The translations under genes and the position numbers were made by a program. Below, in pieces: positions 15,139-22,671 of a DNA stretch of 22,696 nucleotides (position 1 is its first letter; each line of letters starts with the position of its first letter). The notes under the pieces are model-generated. The model saw only the letters and a program-made list of their open reading frames with translations. It was not told the origin of the DNA and searched no databases. Source of the DNA: Bacteroidota bacterium (lineage in GTDB: Bacteria; Bacteroidota; Bacteroidia; Chitinophagales; Saprospiraceae); NCBI GenBank assembly GCA_024280135.1, contig JAJRQS010000264.1:1-22696 (forward strand). Direction: 5' to 3'.

Positions 15139-16386
15139 CTACTCTACTTTTACGATATCGTCCACTTTATATGCCCCTGCATCCAATTTCGTTTTTACTT
15201 TTTCAAAAGCATTTAGGGTCATTTCAATGTCTTCGTCAGTGTGATTGGTGGTTGGGATTAAACGTAATATTATCATTCCTTTTGGCACTACAGGATAGAC
15301 CACAACGGAGCAGAAAATAGAATAATTTTCACGTAAGTCAAAGACTAGCTGCGTGGCTTCTCCTACCGTTCCTTCCATATATACAGGCGTTACGCAAGAA
15401 TTTGTATTACCCACACTAAAGCCTCTGTCTTTTAGACCATTCTGAAGATTATTGACATTTTCCCAAAGTTTTTCTTTTAATTCGGGCATGGTCTTTAACA
15501 TCTCCAACCGTTTTTGTGCACCCACTACCATGGGCATCGGTAATGATTTTGCGTAAATCTGGGAGCGCATATTATATTTTAAATACTTAATCGTGCGTGC
15601 ATCTGCTGCGAAAAAGGCACCAATACCTGCCATTGATTTTGCGAAAGTAGCAAAATACACATCTATCCCATCTTGCACGCCTTGCTCTTCTCCAGCACCT
15701 GCTCCAGTCTTACCCAATGTCCCAAAGCCATGTGCATCATCTACGAGCAATCGGAAAGGGTATTTTTCTTTTAAGGCGATAATTTCTTTCAACAAACCTT
15801 GGTCTCCACGCATTCCAAACACCCCTTCGGAAATCACTAAAATCCCACCTCTACTGTTCTTCTTTTTAATATATTTTTGAGCCCGATCCAAATTCTTTTC
15901 AAGGCTCTCCATGTCATTGTGCTTGAATACATATCGTTGACCTGGGTGCAATCGCATTCCGTCCAATATACAAGCATGGCTTTCAGAATCGTACACAATC
16001 ACATCATCCCGACCGACTAAAGTGTCAATCGCAGACACCATTCCTTGGTAGCCAAAGTTAACCAAGAATCCTTTCTCTTTTTGGACAAAATCCGCCAAGT
16101 CTTGTTCTAATTTTTCATGGTGTTTCGTGTTACCGCTCATCAATCGAGAACCCATCGGGTAAGCCATGCCCCAATCTTTCGCAGCTTGTGCATCAATGGC
16201 TCTTACCTCTGGATGATTTGCTAATCCGAGATAGTCATTTACACTCCACATAACGACTTCTTTGCCTCGAAACATCATTCGGTTTCCTATTGGACCTTCT
16301 AAATTTGGGTACACATAATACCCTTCCGCTTTATCGGCATGCTGACCCAATGGGCCCATGAATTTCATTTTATCAAAAATATCCAT
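15139..16386 (-). CDS. Alpha-oxoamine synthase, serine palmitoyltransferase / cysteate acyltransferase type
   Basis: The 415-residue PLP enzyme (fold type I) belongs to the alpha-oxoamine synthases, which join an amino acid to an acyl thioester with loss of CO2. Visible active-site residues are the PLP-stacking His138 in 'SESHAC', Asp216 and His219 in 'DDAHGFG', and the Schiff-base Lys250 in 'TFAKSMAGIGAF', which is closer to serine palmitoyltransferase than to KBL or BioF. The early 'GYYVYPNLEGPIGNRM' region marks a Bacteroidota-specific group. From memory, Flavobacterium johnsoniae Fjoh_2419, a cysteate-fatty acyl transferase for the sulfonolipid precursor capnine, is an enzyme of this kind. 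Serine palmitoyltransferase (sphingolipid) is the main alternative. The gene lies 36 bases after a CBS/cysteine-synthase-like gene, which favours joint amino-acid supply and acylation. Family is sure; the exact substrate is not. Confidence 0.85.
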   Translation of the reverse strand: MDIFDKMKFMGPLGQHADKAEGYYVYPNLEGPIGNRMMFRGKEVVMWSVNDYLGLANHPEVRAIDAQAAKDWGMAYPMGSRLMSGNTKHHEKLEQDLADFVQKEKGFLVNFGYQGMVSAIDTLVGRDDVIVYDSESHACILDGMRLHPGQRYVFKHNDMESLEKNLDRAQKYIKKKNSRGGILVISEGVFGMRGDQGLLKEIIALKEKYPFRLLVDDAHGFGTLGKTGAGAGEEQGVQDGIDVYFATFAKSMAGIGAFFAADARTIKYLKYNMRSQIYAKSLPMPMVVGAQKRLEMLKTMPELKEKLWENVNNLQNGLKDRGFSVGNTNSCVTPVYMEGTVGEATQLVFDLRENYSIFCSVVVYPVVPKGMIILRLIPTTNHTDEDIEMTLNAFEKVKTKLDAGAYKVDDIVKVE

Positions 16387-16422
16387 TGTATGTTTTTTAA
16401 GTTTTCTTTTTTTTTGCGAAAG

Positions 16423-17487
16423 CTATAACAAGCCCTTTTCCTTCATCCAATCATCATTGAAGATCTTAGAGAAATATAAGTTTCCATGGTCAGGAGATAA
16501 TATAACAATCACATCGTCTGGCTTAAACTGTTCCTTAACGTGGCGAATAGCACTCAATGCGGCTCCCGTAGAAAACCCAACCAAAATACCTTCTTTATGG
16601 GCTACTTCTCTGACCATGTGCGCACTTTCTTTATCATTTACTTGCGCAAATTGGTCTATCAAGTCAAAGTCTGTATTGCCTGTAATAATGTTTTTTCCGA
16701 CCCCTTCTAACAAGTAAGATTCAACGATACTTTCGTCAAAAACACCCGTTTCGTGGTATTTTTTCAAGACCGACCCTTTGGCATCTACGCCCAAGATATT
16801 GATGTTAGGATTTTCTTCTTTCAGGAATCTTGCAACCCCCGAAATGGTACCTCCAGTACCCGAAGCAGCTACAAACCAAGTAATATGCCCATGGGTTTGC
16901 CGCCAAATCTCTGGTGCAGTAGAGTCATAATGTGCATTGGCATTGTCCCGATTAAAGTTTTGATTGACATAATAGGCACCCGGTATTTCTTTGGCAAGCT
17001 GCTTGGCTCTAGCATAATACGATCTGGGATCAGACGAGGAGACACTACTCGGACACACCTCTACTTCTGCGCCCAATGCTCTCAGAGCAGCCAATTTTTC
17101 TGGAGAGATCTTATCTTTTGTGGTAAAAACGCAGCGATAACCTTTGACTGCAGCGACCATCGCTAACCCAAATCCTGTATTCCCAGAAGTTGCTTCCACG
17201 ATCGTCCCGCCAGTCTTCAAATCACCTCTTTTCTCCGCCGCTTCAATCATAAAGTGAGCTATTCTATCCTTTGTGGAGCCTGGATTACCAGATTCTAATT
17301 TGATATAGAAGTTACCTGGAATATCTTCAAAAATCCTATTTAATCGGACCAATGGAGTATTCCCTATTGACTTTAATATATTAGGATAAGTCCTTGCAGA
17401 ATAAGGCTTTATAAAGTCTGGAATCTGCTCTTCTCTTATCTTCTTGTACGTCTCTTTCTTAAACCATTTTTCCAATGTTATCGTCAT
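16423..17487 (-). CDS. CBS/cysteine-synthase-like PLP beta-replacement enzyme
   Basis: The 354-residue protein is a fold type II PLP enzyme. It has 'IGNTPLVRL' (41-49), a Schiff-base Lys73 in 'SGNPGSTKDRI', 'EATSGNTGFGLA' (98-109), the PLP-phosphate loop 'ASGTGGTISG' (208-217), 'GVDAKGSVL' (233-241) and 'LSPDHG' with a candidate PLP-nitrogen Ser331. It has no C-terminal regulatory domain. The lysine loop appears one residue shorter than the usual N-P-[AG]-G-S-V-K of CysM and CBS and has Thr before the Lys, so substrate use may differ. Cystathionine beta-synthase and cysteine synthase are default calls. Because an alpha-oxoamine synthase follows 36 bases downstream, cysteate synthase (sulfite with serine or phosphoserine) is a reasonable alternative. 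A TATATTTG box lies 50 bases upstream. Family is sure; the reaction is open. Confidence 0.85.
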   Translation of the reverse strand: MTITLEKWFKKETYKKIREEQIPDFIKPYSARTYPNILKSIGNTPLVRLNRIFEDIPGNFYIKLESGNPGSTKDRIAHFMIEAAEKRGDLKTGGTIVEATSGNTGFGLAMVAAVKGYRCVFTTKDKISPEKLAALRALGAEVEVCPSSVSSSDPRSYYARAKQLAKEIPGAYYVNQNFNRDNANAHYDSTAPEIWRQTHGHITWFVAASGTGGTISGVARFLKEENPNINILGVDAKGSVLKKYHETGVFDESIVESYLLEGVGKNIITGNTDFDLIDQFAQVNDKESAHMVREVAHKEGILVGFSTGAALSAIRHVKEQFKPDDVIVILSPDHGNLYFSKIFNDDWMKEKGLL

Positions 17488-17537
17488 TTTCAGCGTTTTT
17501 GTTATAACACCTCTGCTTACTCAATTTAAACCAATCG

Positions 17538-17545
17538 CAAATATA
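17538..17545 (-). promoter_or_regulatory. -7 promoter box of the CBS-like / alpha-oxoamine synthase operon
   Basis: TATATTTG on the minus strand (17545-17538) exactly matches TAnnTTTG and lies 50 bases before the ATG at 17487, implying a leader of roughly 45 bases. No -33 TTG was found at the usual distance. Confidence 0.55.
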
Positions 17546-17575
17546 ATAAAAAAAGGGGATTTGTGTATATCATTT

Positions 17576-17591
17576 GGGCAATGAATTGCCC
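17576..17591 (-). terminator. Hairpin after hscB, candidate transcript end
   Basis: GGGCAA-TGAA-TTGCCC is a perfect 6-bp stem with a 4-base loop, 12 bases after the hscB stop on the minus strand. No U-tract follows at once; a run of seven T comes about 20 bases later on the minus strand. It sits between the rseP-hscB unit and the next promoter, so a role in ending the rseP-hscB transcript is likely but not sure. Confidence 0.45.
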
Positions 17592-17603
17592 TTACAAGCA
17601 ACG

Positions 17604-18098
17604 TTAACTATTCAACATGCGATTCAAGTATTTGCGCTTAAAAAACACAGTTCTCACACTTGACAATAGTTCTATATTCCCCGACTCATCAAAGGCGGTC
17701 AAAATCGGTTGTTCTTCTGCGTCCAAATCACTTTTCAATTGCTCAATAGTCCTCCTCATTTTTTGCGTTAGCTCCTCATCTCCATTTGCTTCCATAACGG
17801 CCTCATTGAGTTCCATCATTTCCATCAAAAACATGGGCGGCAATTGCTGTTTTTTACCATCGGAAATCACATTGAATATTTGCAAAATGTATTGGGTGCG
17901 TAAATTTTTGTCCGCAAGGACTTTATAAGCCTGATTATTCAATACTGCCTCTTGCATCGCTTCCTCTTGCTCAGCCTCCGAAGCTAATGTAAAATAATCG
18001 GGATGAGTCGCCTTGCTCTTCAGCAAAAAACGCTTTTTCAATTGACCCGCATCGATATTAAATTTGACCGGAAGGTCGTAAAATTCAAAATAATTCAT
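17604..18098 (-). CDS. hscB: Fe-S cluster assembly co-chaperone HscB
   Basis: The 164-residue protein has the HscB layout: an N-terminal J-domain with the HPD triad (His32-Pro-Asp34) that stimulates the HscA ATPase, then a C-terminal helical HscB domain with the family mark 'FLMEMMELNEAV' (about 89-100) that binds the scaffold IscU. Length is close to the usual 165-175. It acts in the cytoplasm in delivery of iron-sulfur clusters. It begins 9 bases after the rseP stop and is almost certainly co-transcribed with it. No hscA, iscU or other isc gene lies in the window, so it is separated here from its functional partners. Confidence 0.9.
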   Translation of the reverse strand: MNYFEFYDLPVKFNIDAGQLKKRFLLKSKATHPDYFTLASEAEQEEAMQEAVLNNQAYKVLADKNLRTQYILQIFNVISDGKKQQLPPMFLMEMMELNEAVMEANGDEELTQKMRRTIEQLKSDLDAEEQPILTAFDESGNIELLSSVRTVFFKRKYLNRMLNS

Positions 18099-18107
18099 CC
18101 ATACTTT

Positions 18108-19523
18108 TTAGGAAAACCAAGCGCGCCAAATATCCAATCCGTTAGAAAAGACAAACAACCCCATCAATAGGAAAAAGCCCATTGTTACTGCTGTTTCCAC
18201 AAATTTATCACTAGGCTTGATGCCTGTCACTACCTCAAAAATCAAGAACAAGGCATACCCTCCATCCAAAGCGGGTATCGGCAATAAATTAATAAAACCA
18301 AGCAATAATGAGACAATCGCCGTCACGTGCCAAAAGCGTTTCCAGTCCCATACATCTCCATACATTTTGGCAAAAGAACCGAAACCACCTAGACTTTCAG
18401 TCGCACTGATTTTACCGCTAAACATCTTCCCAAATCCTTTAATTTGACTATCAATAAAATTCCATCCCCGATGCATTCCCGCAGGTATCGCTTCCGCAAA
18501 GCTATATTTAACGGTTTCGTATTTGAAAAACTTTTCGTCTGGATAAGGTGCAATCCCTAGTTTACCTTTTGCACTGATTGTCGCGGGAATATCAATGATG
18601 GCTTCTGTTCCAGGACGTTGTACTTTGACGATTACTTCTTTGCCTGGATGCTCGGTCGCATACTTTAGAAAATCCGTAAAATAAGGTGTTGATACATCAT
18701 CTACTCCTACTAGTCTATCTTCTTTCTGTATCCCTGCTTTTTCGGCTGGGCTACCTTTCACTATCATACCCGCTACAAAAGGAAAACGAGACATAAATAG
18801 CGGTTGCTTTTGATTCTTTTGAGCAGCCAAAGATTTAATGGCGGCAGGATCAACTTGGATGATTTTTTCGGCTCCATCTCTGATGACCGTGATCGTTTCG
18901 GCTCCATTCAAAATCATTTCCATGACGGCACGTCCACTATTAAATTTTTCAAAAGGTTTATCTCCAAATTTTAAAATTTTATCGCCCGTTTGCAATCCTA
19001 TCGTTTGCCCTAGAGAATCCACATAAATACCGTTTACATTGGCTTCTGAAGTGGGTAGGTACTTATCTCCATAAAACCAAAGCATCACAATCATCAAAGC
19101 AAAACCTAGTACAAAATTAACAAATACACCTGCCAACATGATGATCAAGCGCTGCCAAGCGGGCTTCGTTCTGAATTCCCAAGGCTCTGGCTCTTTTGCC
19201 ATCTGCTCCTTATCCATGCTTTCGTCAATCATCCCCGATATTTTCACATAGCCCCCTAATGGCAGCCATCCGATACCATAAGTAGTATTATCTGGATCTT
19301 TATCTTCCGGAAAATCATCATCCGCCTTAGACAGTGTTTTTACCTGCCATTTGCCGTCAATTTTCTTTGCTTTTATCAGCGAAAAGTATGGATTGAAGAA
19401 AAGGTAAAATTTTTCTACACGAGTTTTAAACCACTTGGCAGTTGAATAGTGGCCCCATTCATGTAAAATAATTAATATTGAAAGGCTAAGGATCAATTGT
19501 CCAGCCATAATGAGCGTACCCAT
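18108..19523 (-). CDS. rseP: RIP metalloprotease RseP (site-2 protease)
   Basis: The 471-residue membrane protein has the zinc site of site-2 proteases: 'HEWGHY' (His21, Glu22, His25) in the first helix and 'NLLPIPALDGG' (412-422, Asp420 as third ligand) in a late helix. Between them are a membrane helix around 128-150 and two PDZ-like domains (about 165-230 and 250-330, the latter with 'IVKGSPAEKAGI'). RseP cuts anti-sigma factors and leftover signal peptides within the inner membrane. The soluble insertion after the first helix ('DDFPEDKDPDNTTYGIGWLPLGGYVKISG') fits the Bacteroidota form. A TACCTTTG box lies 69 bases upstream, and hscB follows after 9 bases. Confidence 0.94.
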   Translation of the reverse strand: MGTLIMAGQLILSLSILIILHEWGHYSTAKWFKTRVEKFYLFFNPYFSLIKAKKIDGKWQVKTLSKADDDFPEDKDPDNTTYGIGWLPLGGYVKISGMIDESMDKEQMAKEPEPWEFRTKPAWQRLIIMLAGVFVNFVLGFALMIVMLWFYGDKYLPTSEANVNGIYVDSLGQTIGLQTGDKILKFGDKPFEKFNSGRAVMEMILNGAETITVIRDGAEKIIQVDPAAIKSLAAQKNQKQPLFMSRFPFVAGMIVKGSPAEKAGIQKEDRLVGVDDVSTPYFTDFLKYATEHPGKEVIVKVQRPGTEAIIDIPATISAKGKLGIAPYPDEKFFKYETVKYSFAEAIPAGMHRGWNFIDSQIKGFGKMFSGKISATESLGGFGSFAKMYGDVWDWKRFWHVTAIVSLLLGFINLLPIPALDGGYALFLIFEVVTGIKPSDKFVETAVTMGFFLLMGLFVFSNGLDIWRAWFS

Positions 19524-19592
19524 AAATTATTGATTTAGGTTGATTTAACAGACTTGACGTCTAGATTGTTGTCGCTTGCGCAAAAATCGGGT

Positions 19593-19600
19593 CAAAGGTA
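19593..19600 (-). promoter_or_regulatory. -7 promoter box of the rseP-hscB operon
   Basis: TACCTTTG on the minus strand (19600-19593) exactly matches TAnnTTTG, 69 bases before the rseP ATG and downstream of the antiporter stop. No -33 TTG was seen at the usual spacing. Confidence 0.5.
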
Positions 19601-19643
19601 GGCTTTTTATTGGTATTCGAGTGTGTATAACTGGTAGTCAATC

Positions 19644-21614
19644 CTACCCAATAGGCAACTTAAAATCCTTACACATCATAGAAACCTGTTCGAGGCTTTC
19701 ACTAGAACCCACAAAAGTCAAGTGATCGCCAATATACAATTTTGTATATCCATGTGTGATAATCATTTCGTCTCCTCTTTTGACCGAAAGGACAATCACA
19801 TCCGAAGGCAACCTCAAGTCTCTCAACAAAATACCTTCGAGTCTTTCATCCTTAATTTCGATATCAAGTGTATCTCTATCACCTTCATGCCCCAATAGCA
19901 AAGAAGTGGTCAAAGGCGCTCTTACATAGTGATCTAATAAACTTATCATCGCCAAACCCGGGTTGACAATAAATGCCCCAAATTGCTCAAAACGTTTACT
20001 CAAATTATGATCCTTCAACCGCACGATGATGCTTTCCGTTCCAGCCTTTTCAAACAGGCATTCTGCTAACTTAAAATTTTGTTCATCTGATAATAAAAGA
20101 ATGGCTTTGTCTGCAGTTTCTGGATGTAAGGCCATAATACTTTCTTCGCTAAAGTCCTTCACCCGAACTATCGGTATATCATCGGAATAAGTAAAATTCG
20201 CAGCGTCCAAGGTGGTGATAATTGTCGCCTCCCAATGATGCTCTCTCAGACGCCTTGCTAGTGCAATGGATTGATCTTCCATACCAAAAATAATGGCTTC
20301 ATTGCCTTCCACTATTGCTGTTTTGCCTTTGACATGGGCTTCTCCGACTTGCTGTATGGCATACTTAAATAATGGGGGGCCGACTACCTGATTAATGACA
20401 ATTACCGCAACGACAATCGTATAAAAAGCTGCTCCCCACTCTGGAAAATTCGCTGCAATCTCCGTCGCCAATCCAATCCCCACGCCTGCTTGCGTCACAT
20501 ACGGCATCCATCCATACTTCCGATGGAGCGGTTTGTCACCTGCCAACATCCCGCCTATATATGCACCAATCATCATCGAAACCAAGCGAATCACAAACAA
20601 AACCAAAGCAATTTTCCAAACGTCTGCTAAAACATCTAATGACAGAGAAGCCCCTGTCAACGTAAAGAAGATGGCATACACCCAAAGGCCGTTCTCCTCC
20701 ATCATTTCTTGTAATTCTAGTCGATGCTTCGTATAATTCGTCACATAAAAACTACCCAGCAACACCACCAATAACGCCTCCACTCGTAAGGTAAAACCAT
20801 AGTGATGATGAATAAATTCTTCAAGGCTATGCAGTCCAATAAAAACACCAAACCCAATGGCTAGTATCAAAAAGGTCTTAAAACCAGAGGACATTTTAGT
20901 GGCTAAAACTAGACTCAATATTTTTCCGACGAGCCAGCCCAATCCAAAAGAGATGATTAATTCACCAACAATTTTTAATAAAAGCATCCATTCTAAATCG
21001 ACACCTTTAACTAAGCTTGTACTCAGCGATAAACAAATCGAAAACAATATAATAACTAAGATATCTTTGACCACCGTAACCCCAAGCGAGGTTCTAACAA
21101 AGGGCCCTTTAGCACGCAATTCATTAATAATCGCAATTGCCGACGAAGGCGATCTTGCGACAAAAATAGTTCCAACCAATATCGCAACCGCTATTTTTTC
21201 AGCAGCAGCCATATCGACCATAAAAGGAATAAACTCTGCAAGATAATACATGGACACACTGGTCATCACAAAAGTCGTCACCAGCTGCCCAAAAGTATTC
21301 CATTTGATACTTTTCAAGCTATCCGTTAACTCTTTTAAGTACAGTTCCACACCGGCTGCTAAGGCAATGAAAGCCAAAGAAAAGTCATTTAAAAAGCTTA
21401 GATTCTCAATAGCTTCTTTATCCAAAAGGCCTAAGACGTATGGGCCTGTGATGATACCCACTAATAGAAGACCTGTAATGACGGGTGCTTTCCATTTGGT
21501 AAAATACTGTGCAATTCGCTCTGCTGCTAACGCAACAACGCCAAATCCAATAAGATATAAAAAGGTCTTTTGTAAAAATTCTATCACTTGGTTCGTTTTG
21601 TGTATTCCTAACAT
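19644..21614 (-). CDS. CPA2-type cation:proton antiporter with C-terminal TrkA/RCK domains
   Basis: The frame opens at 21734, but that start would run through the trmB promoter and start codon. The ATG at 21614 (M-L-G-I-H-K) lies just before the first helix and gives 656 residues. About the first 400 residues form many membrane helices of the sodium/proton exchanger fold, with 'GLLLVGIITGPYVLGLL' early. The helix carrying the conserved ion-binding Asp reads 'TVVKDILVI', so Lys183-Asp184 stand where CPA2 members usually have D-D or Q-D. The tail has a TrkA-N (Rossmann) domain from about 440 and a TrkA-C domain from about 578. Its nucleotide loop reads 'IFGMEDQS', which departs from G-x-G-x-x-G, so nucleotide binding is doubtful. 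It probably exchanges Na+ or K+ for H+ at the inner membrane; the ion is unknown. Confidence 0.88.
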   Translation of the reverse strand: MLGIHKTNQVIEFLQKTFLYLIGFGVVALAAERIAQYFTKWKAPVITGLLLVGIITGPYVLGLLDKEAIENLSFLNDFSLAFIALAAGVELYLKELTDSLKSIKWNTFGQLVTTFVMTSVSMYYLAEFIPFMVDMAAAEKIAVAILVGTIFVARSPSSAIAIINELRAKGPFVRTSLGVTVVKDILVIILFSICLSLSTSLVKGVDLEWMLLLKIVGELIISFGLGWLVGKILSLVLATKMSSGFKTFLILAIGFGVFIGLHSLEEFIHHHYGFTLRVEALLVVLLGSFYVTNYTKHRLELQEMMEENGLWVYAIFFTLTGASLSLDVLADVWKIALVLFVIRLVSMMIGAYIGGMLAGDKPLHRKYGWMPYVTQAGVGIGLATEIAANFPEWGAAFYTIVVAVIVINQVVGPPLFKYAIQQVGEAHVKGKTAIVEGNEAIIFGMEDQSIALARRLREHHWEATIITTLDAANFTYSDDIPIVRVKDFSEESIMALHPETADKAILLLSDEQNFKLAECLFEKAGTESIIVRLKDHNLSKRFEQFGAFIVNPGLAMISLLDHYVRAPLTTSLLLGHEGDRDTLDIEIKDERLEGILLRDLRLPSDVIVLSVKRGDEMIITHGYTKLYIGDHLTFVGSSESLEQVSMMCKDFKLPIG

Positions 21615-21697
21615 ACAGTAAATCAATTTGTTGTAATCTTCCTCACGACTTGATTGAGCTATATCATTTGACTCTTTTAATACTCCTCTAATTTCAT

Positions 21698-21705
21698 TAT
21701 CTTTG
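21698..21705 (+). promoter_or_regulatory. -7 promoter box of trmB-yidD
   Basis: TATCTTTG exactly matches TAnnTTTG and ends 12 bases before the trmB ATG at 21718, implying a leader of only a few bases. A TTTG at 21667-21670 is a candidate -33 element, but 27 bases separate them, which is longer than usual. The box overlaps an upstream in-frame TTG, arguing against translation from that codon. Confidence 0.6.
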
Positions 21706-21717
21706 CATAAAAAAGCG

Positions 21718-22410
21718 ATGGCACGCCGAAACAAGCTTCAGAAATTTGCGGAAATACTATCCTACCCCAATGTTTTAGAAAACTATGAGTACAATGATGT
21801 CAAGCTTGTTGGAAAAGATGGAGAAGAAGTAGATAGGGTCGGTCATTGGGCTGAAAAGCAATTTCAAAACCAAAACCCCATCACTTTAGAGCTTGCTTGT
21901 GGTCGAGGCGAATATGCTTTGGCCCTTGCGGAAAGACATCCAAACAGGAATTTTGTCGGTATGGATATTAAAGGGGCTAGAATATGGAGAGGGGCAAAGA
22001 ATGCGATAGATGCTAAATTAAACAATGTTGCCTTTCTCAGAAGTCGAATTGAACAAGTAGAAGCTTTTTTTGCGCCAGAAGAAGTGGATGAAATATGGAT
22101 TACTTTTCCAGACCCTTTTTTGAGAGATGGCAAATCGAATCGAAGACTAACCTCTCCCCCGTTTTTAAATCGTTACCGTAAAATATTAAAAAAGGGAGGT
22201 GTCATCCGACTCAAAACAGATAACACACCGCTTTTTGATTACACGCTAGAAGTAATAGCCGAAGAAAAAGATATTCGATTGCTTGCGCAAAATGCTGATA
22301 TTTATAAATGTGACTTACCCCATCCGGACTTGGATATTCTCACTTATTACGAAAAGAAACATTTGGCAAATAAGCTTACTATTAAATATATAGCATTTAC
22401 CCTTGGCTAA
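21718..22410 (+). CDS. trmB: tRNA (guanine-46-N7)-methyltransferase TrmB
   Basis: From the ATG at 21718 the protein has 230 residues. It shows the SAM motif 'ELACGRGEYALALA' (58-71), 'FVGMDIKGARIW' (79-90), the TrmB mark 'ITFPDPFLRDGKSNRRL' (128-144), and 'LKTDNTPLFDY' plus 'TYYEKKHLA' near the end. The enzyme methylates G46 in the variable loop of tRNAs. An in-frame TTG at 21703 would add five residues but lies in the -7 promoter box, so the ATG is chosen. The usual 'FPDPW' is 'FPDPF' here, a small variation. yidD follows after 24 bases and is probably co-transcribed. The divergent antiporter start lies about 100 bases upstream. Confidence 0.94.
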   Translation: MARRNKLQKFAEILSYPNVLENYEYNDVKLVGKDGEEVDRVGHWAEKQFQNQNPITLELACGRGEYALALAERHPNRNFVGMDIKGARIWRGAKNAIDAKLNNVAFLRSRIEQVEAFFAPEEVDEIWITFPDPFLRDGKSNRRLTSPPFLNRYRKILKKGGVIRLKTDNTPLFDYTLEVIAEEKDIRLLAQNADIYKCDLPHPDLDILTYYEKKHLANKLTIKYIAFTLG

Positions 22411-22434
22411 ACTTCATACTTTTAAACCTCATAC

Positions 22435-22671
22435 ATGAAAGTCCTAAATTGGATCATTCTACTTCCTGTTAAATTTTACCGAATGGCTATCTCTCCGCTG
22501 TTGGGTTCCAGTTGCAGATATCAACCCACCTGCTCACAATACACGATGGATGCCGTAAATGAATGGGGTGTTTTCAAAGGCACGTGGCTAAGCATCAAAC
22601 GAATTACGAGCTGTCATCCCTGGGGCGGACATGGATGGGATCCTGTACCAAAGAAAGAAAAGAAAAATTAG
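22435..22671 (+). CDS. yidD: Membrane protein insertion efficiency factor YidD
   Basis: The 78-residue protein matches YidD over its whole length: a hydrophobic start ('[18 protein letters not shown]'), the family mark '[12 protein letters not shown]' (25-36), and a '[14 protein letters not shown]' end. Three cysteines (27, 33, 60) are at the expected places. YidD is a small membrane-associated factor that aids insertion of proteins by YidC. In many bacteria it follows rnpA; here it follows trmB by 24 bases, so it is probably expressed with a tRNA-modifying enzyme instead. Only 25 bases of the window remain after its stop and they show nothing recognisable. Confidence 0.95.
   Translation: MKVLNWIILLPVKFYRMAISPLLGSSCRYQPTCSQYTMDAVNEWGVFKGTWLSIKRITSCHPWGGHGWDPVPKKEKKN

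Noticed and set aside
19633..19648. GGTAG-tcaatc-CTACC hairpin at the antiporter stop as a terminator
   Set aside because: The stem is only 5 bp, overlaps the stop codon, and no T-run follows on the minus strand.
21703..21717. TTG start of trmB five codons upstream
   Set aside because: The TTG is part of the TATCTTTG -7 box, so it would lie before the transcription start.
21615..21734. N-terminal extension of the antiporter back to 21734
   Set aside because: It would run through the trmB promoter box and start codon, and the extra 40 residues are hydrophilic and unlike a membrane transporter start; the ATG at 21614 fits better.
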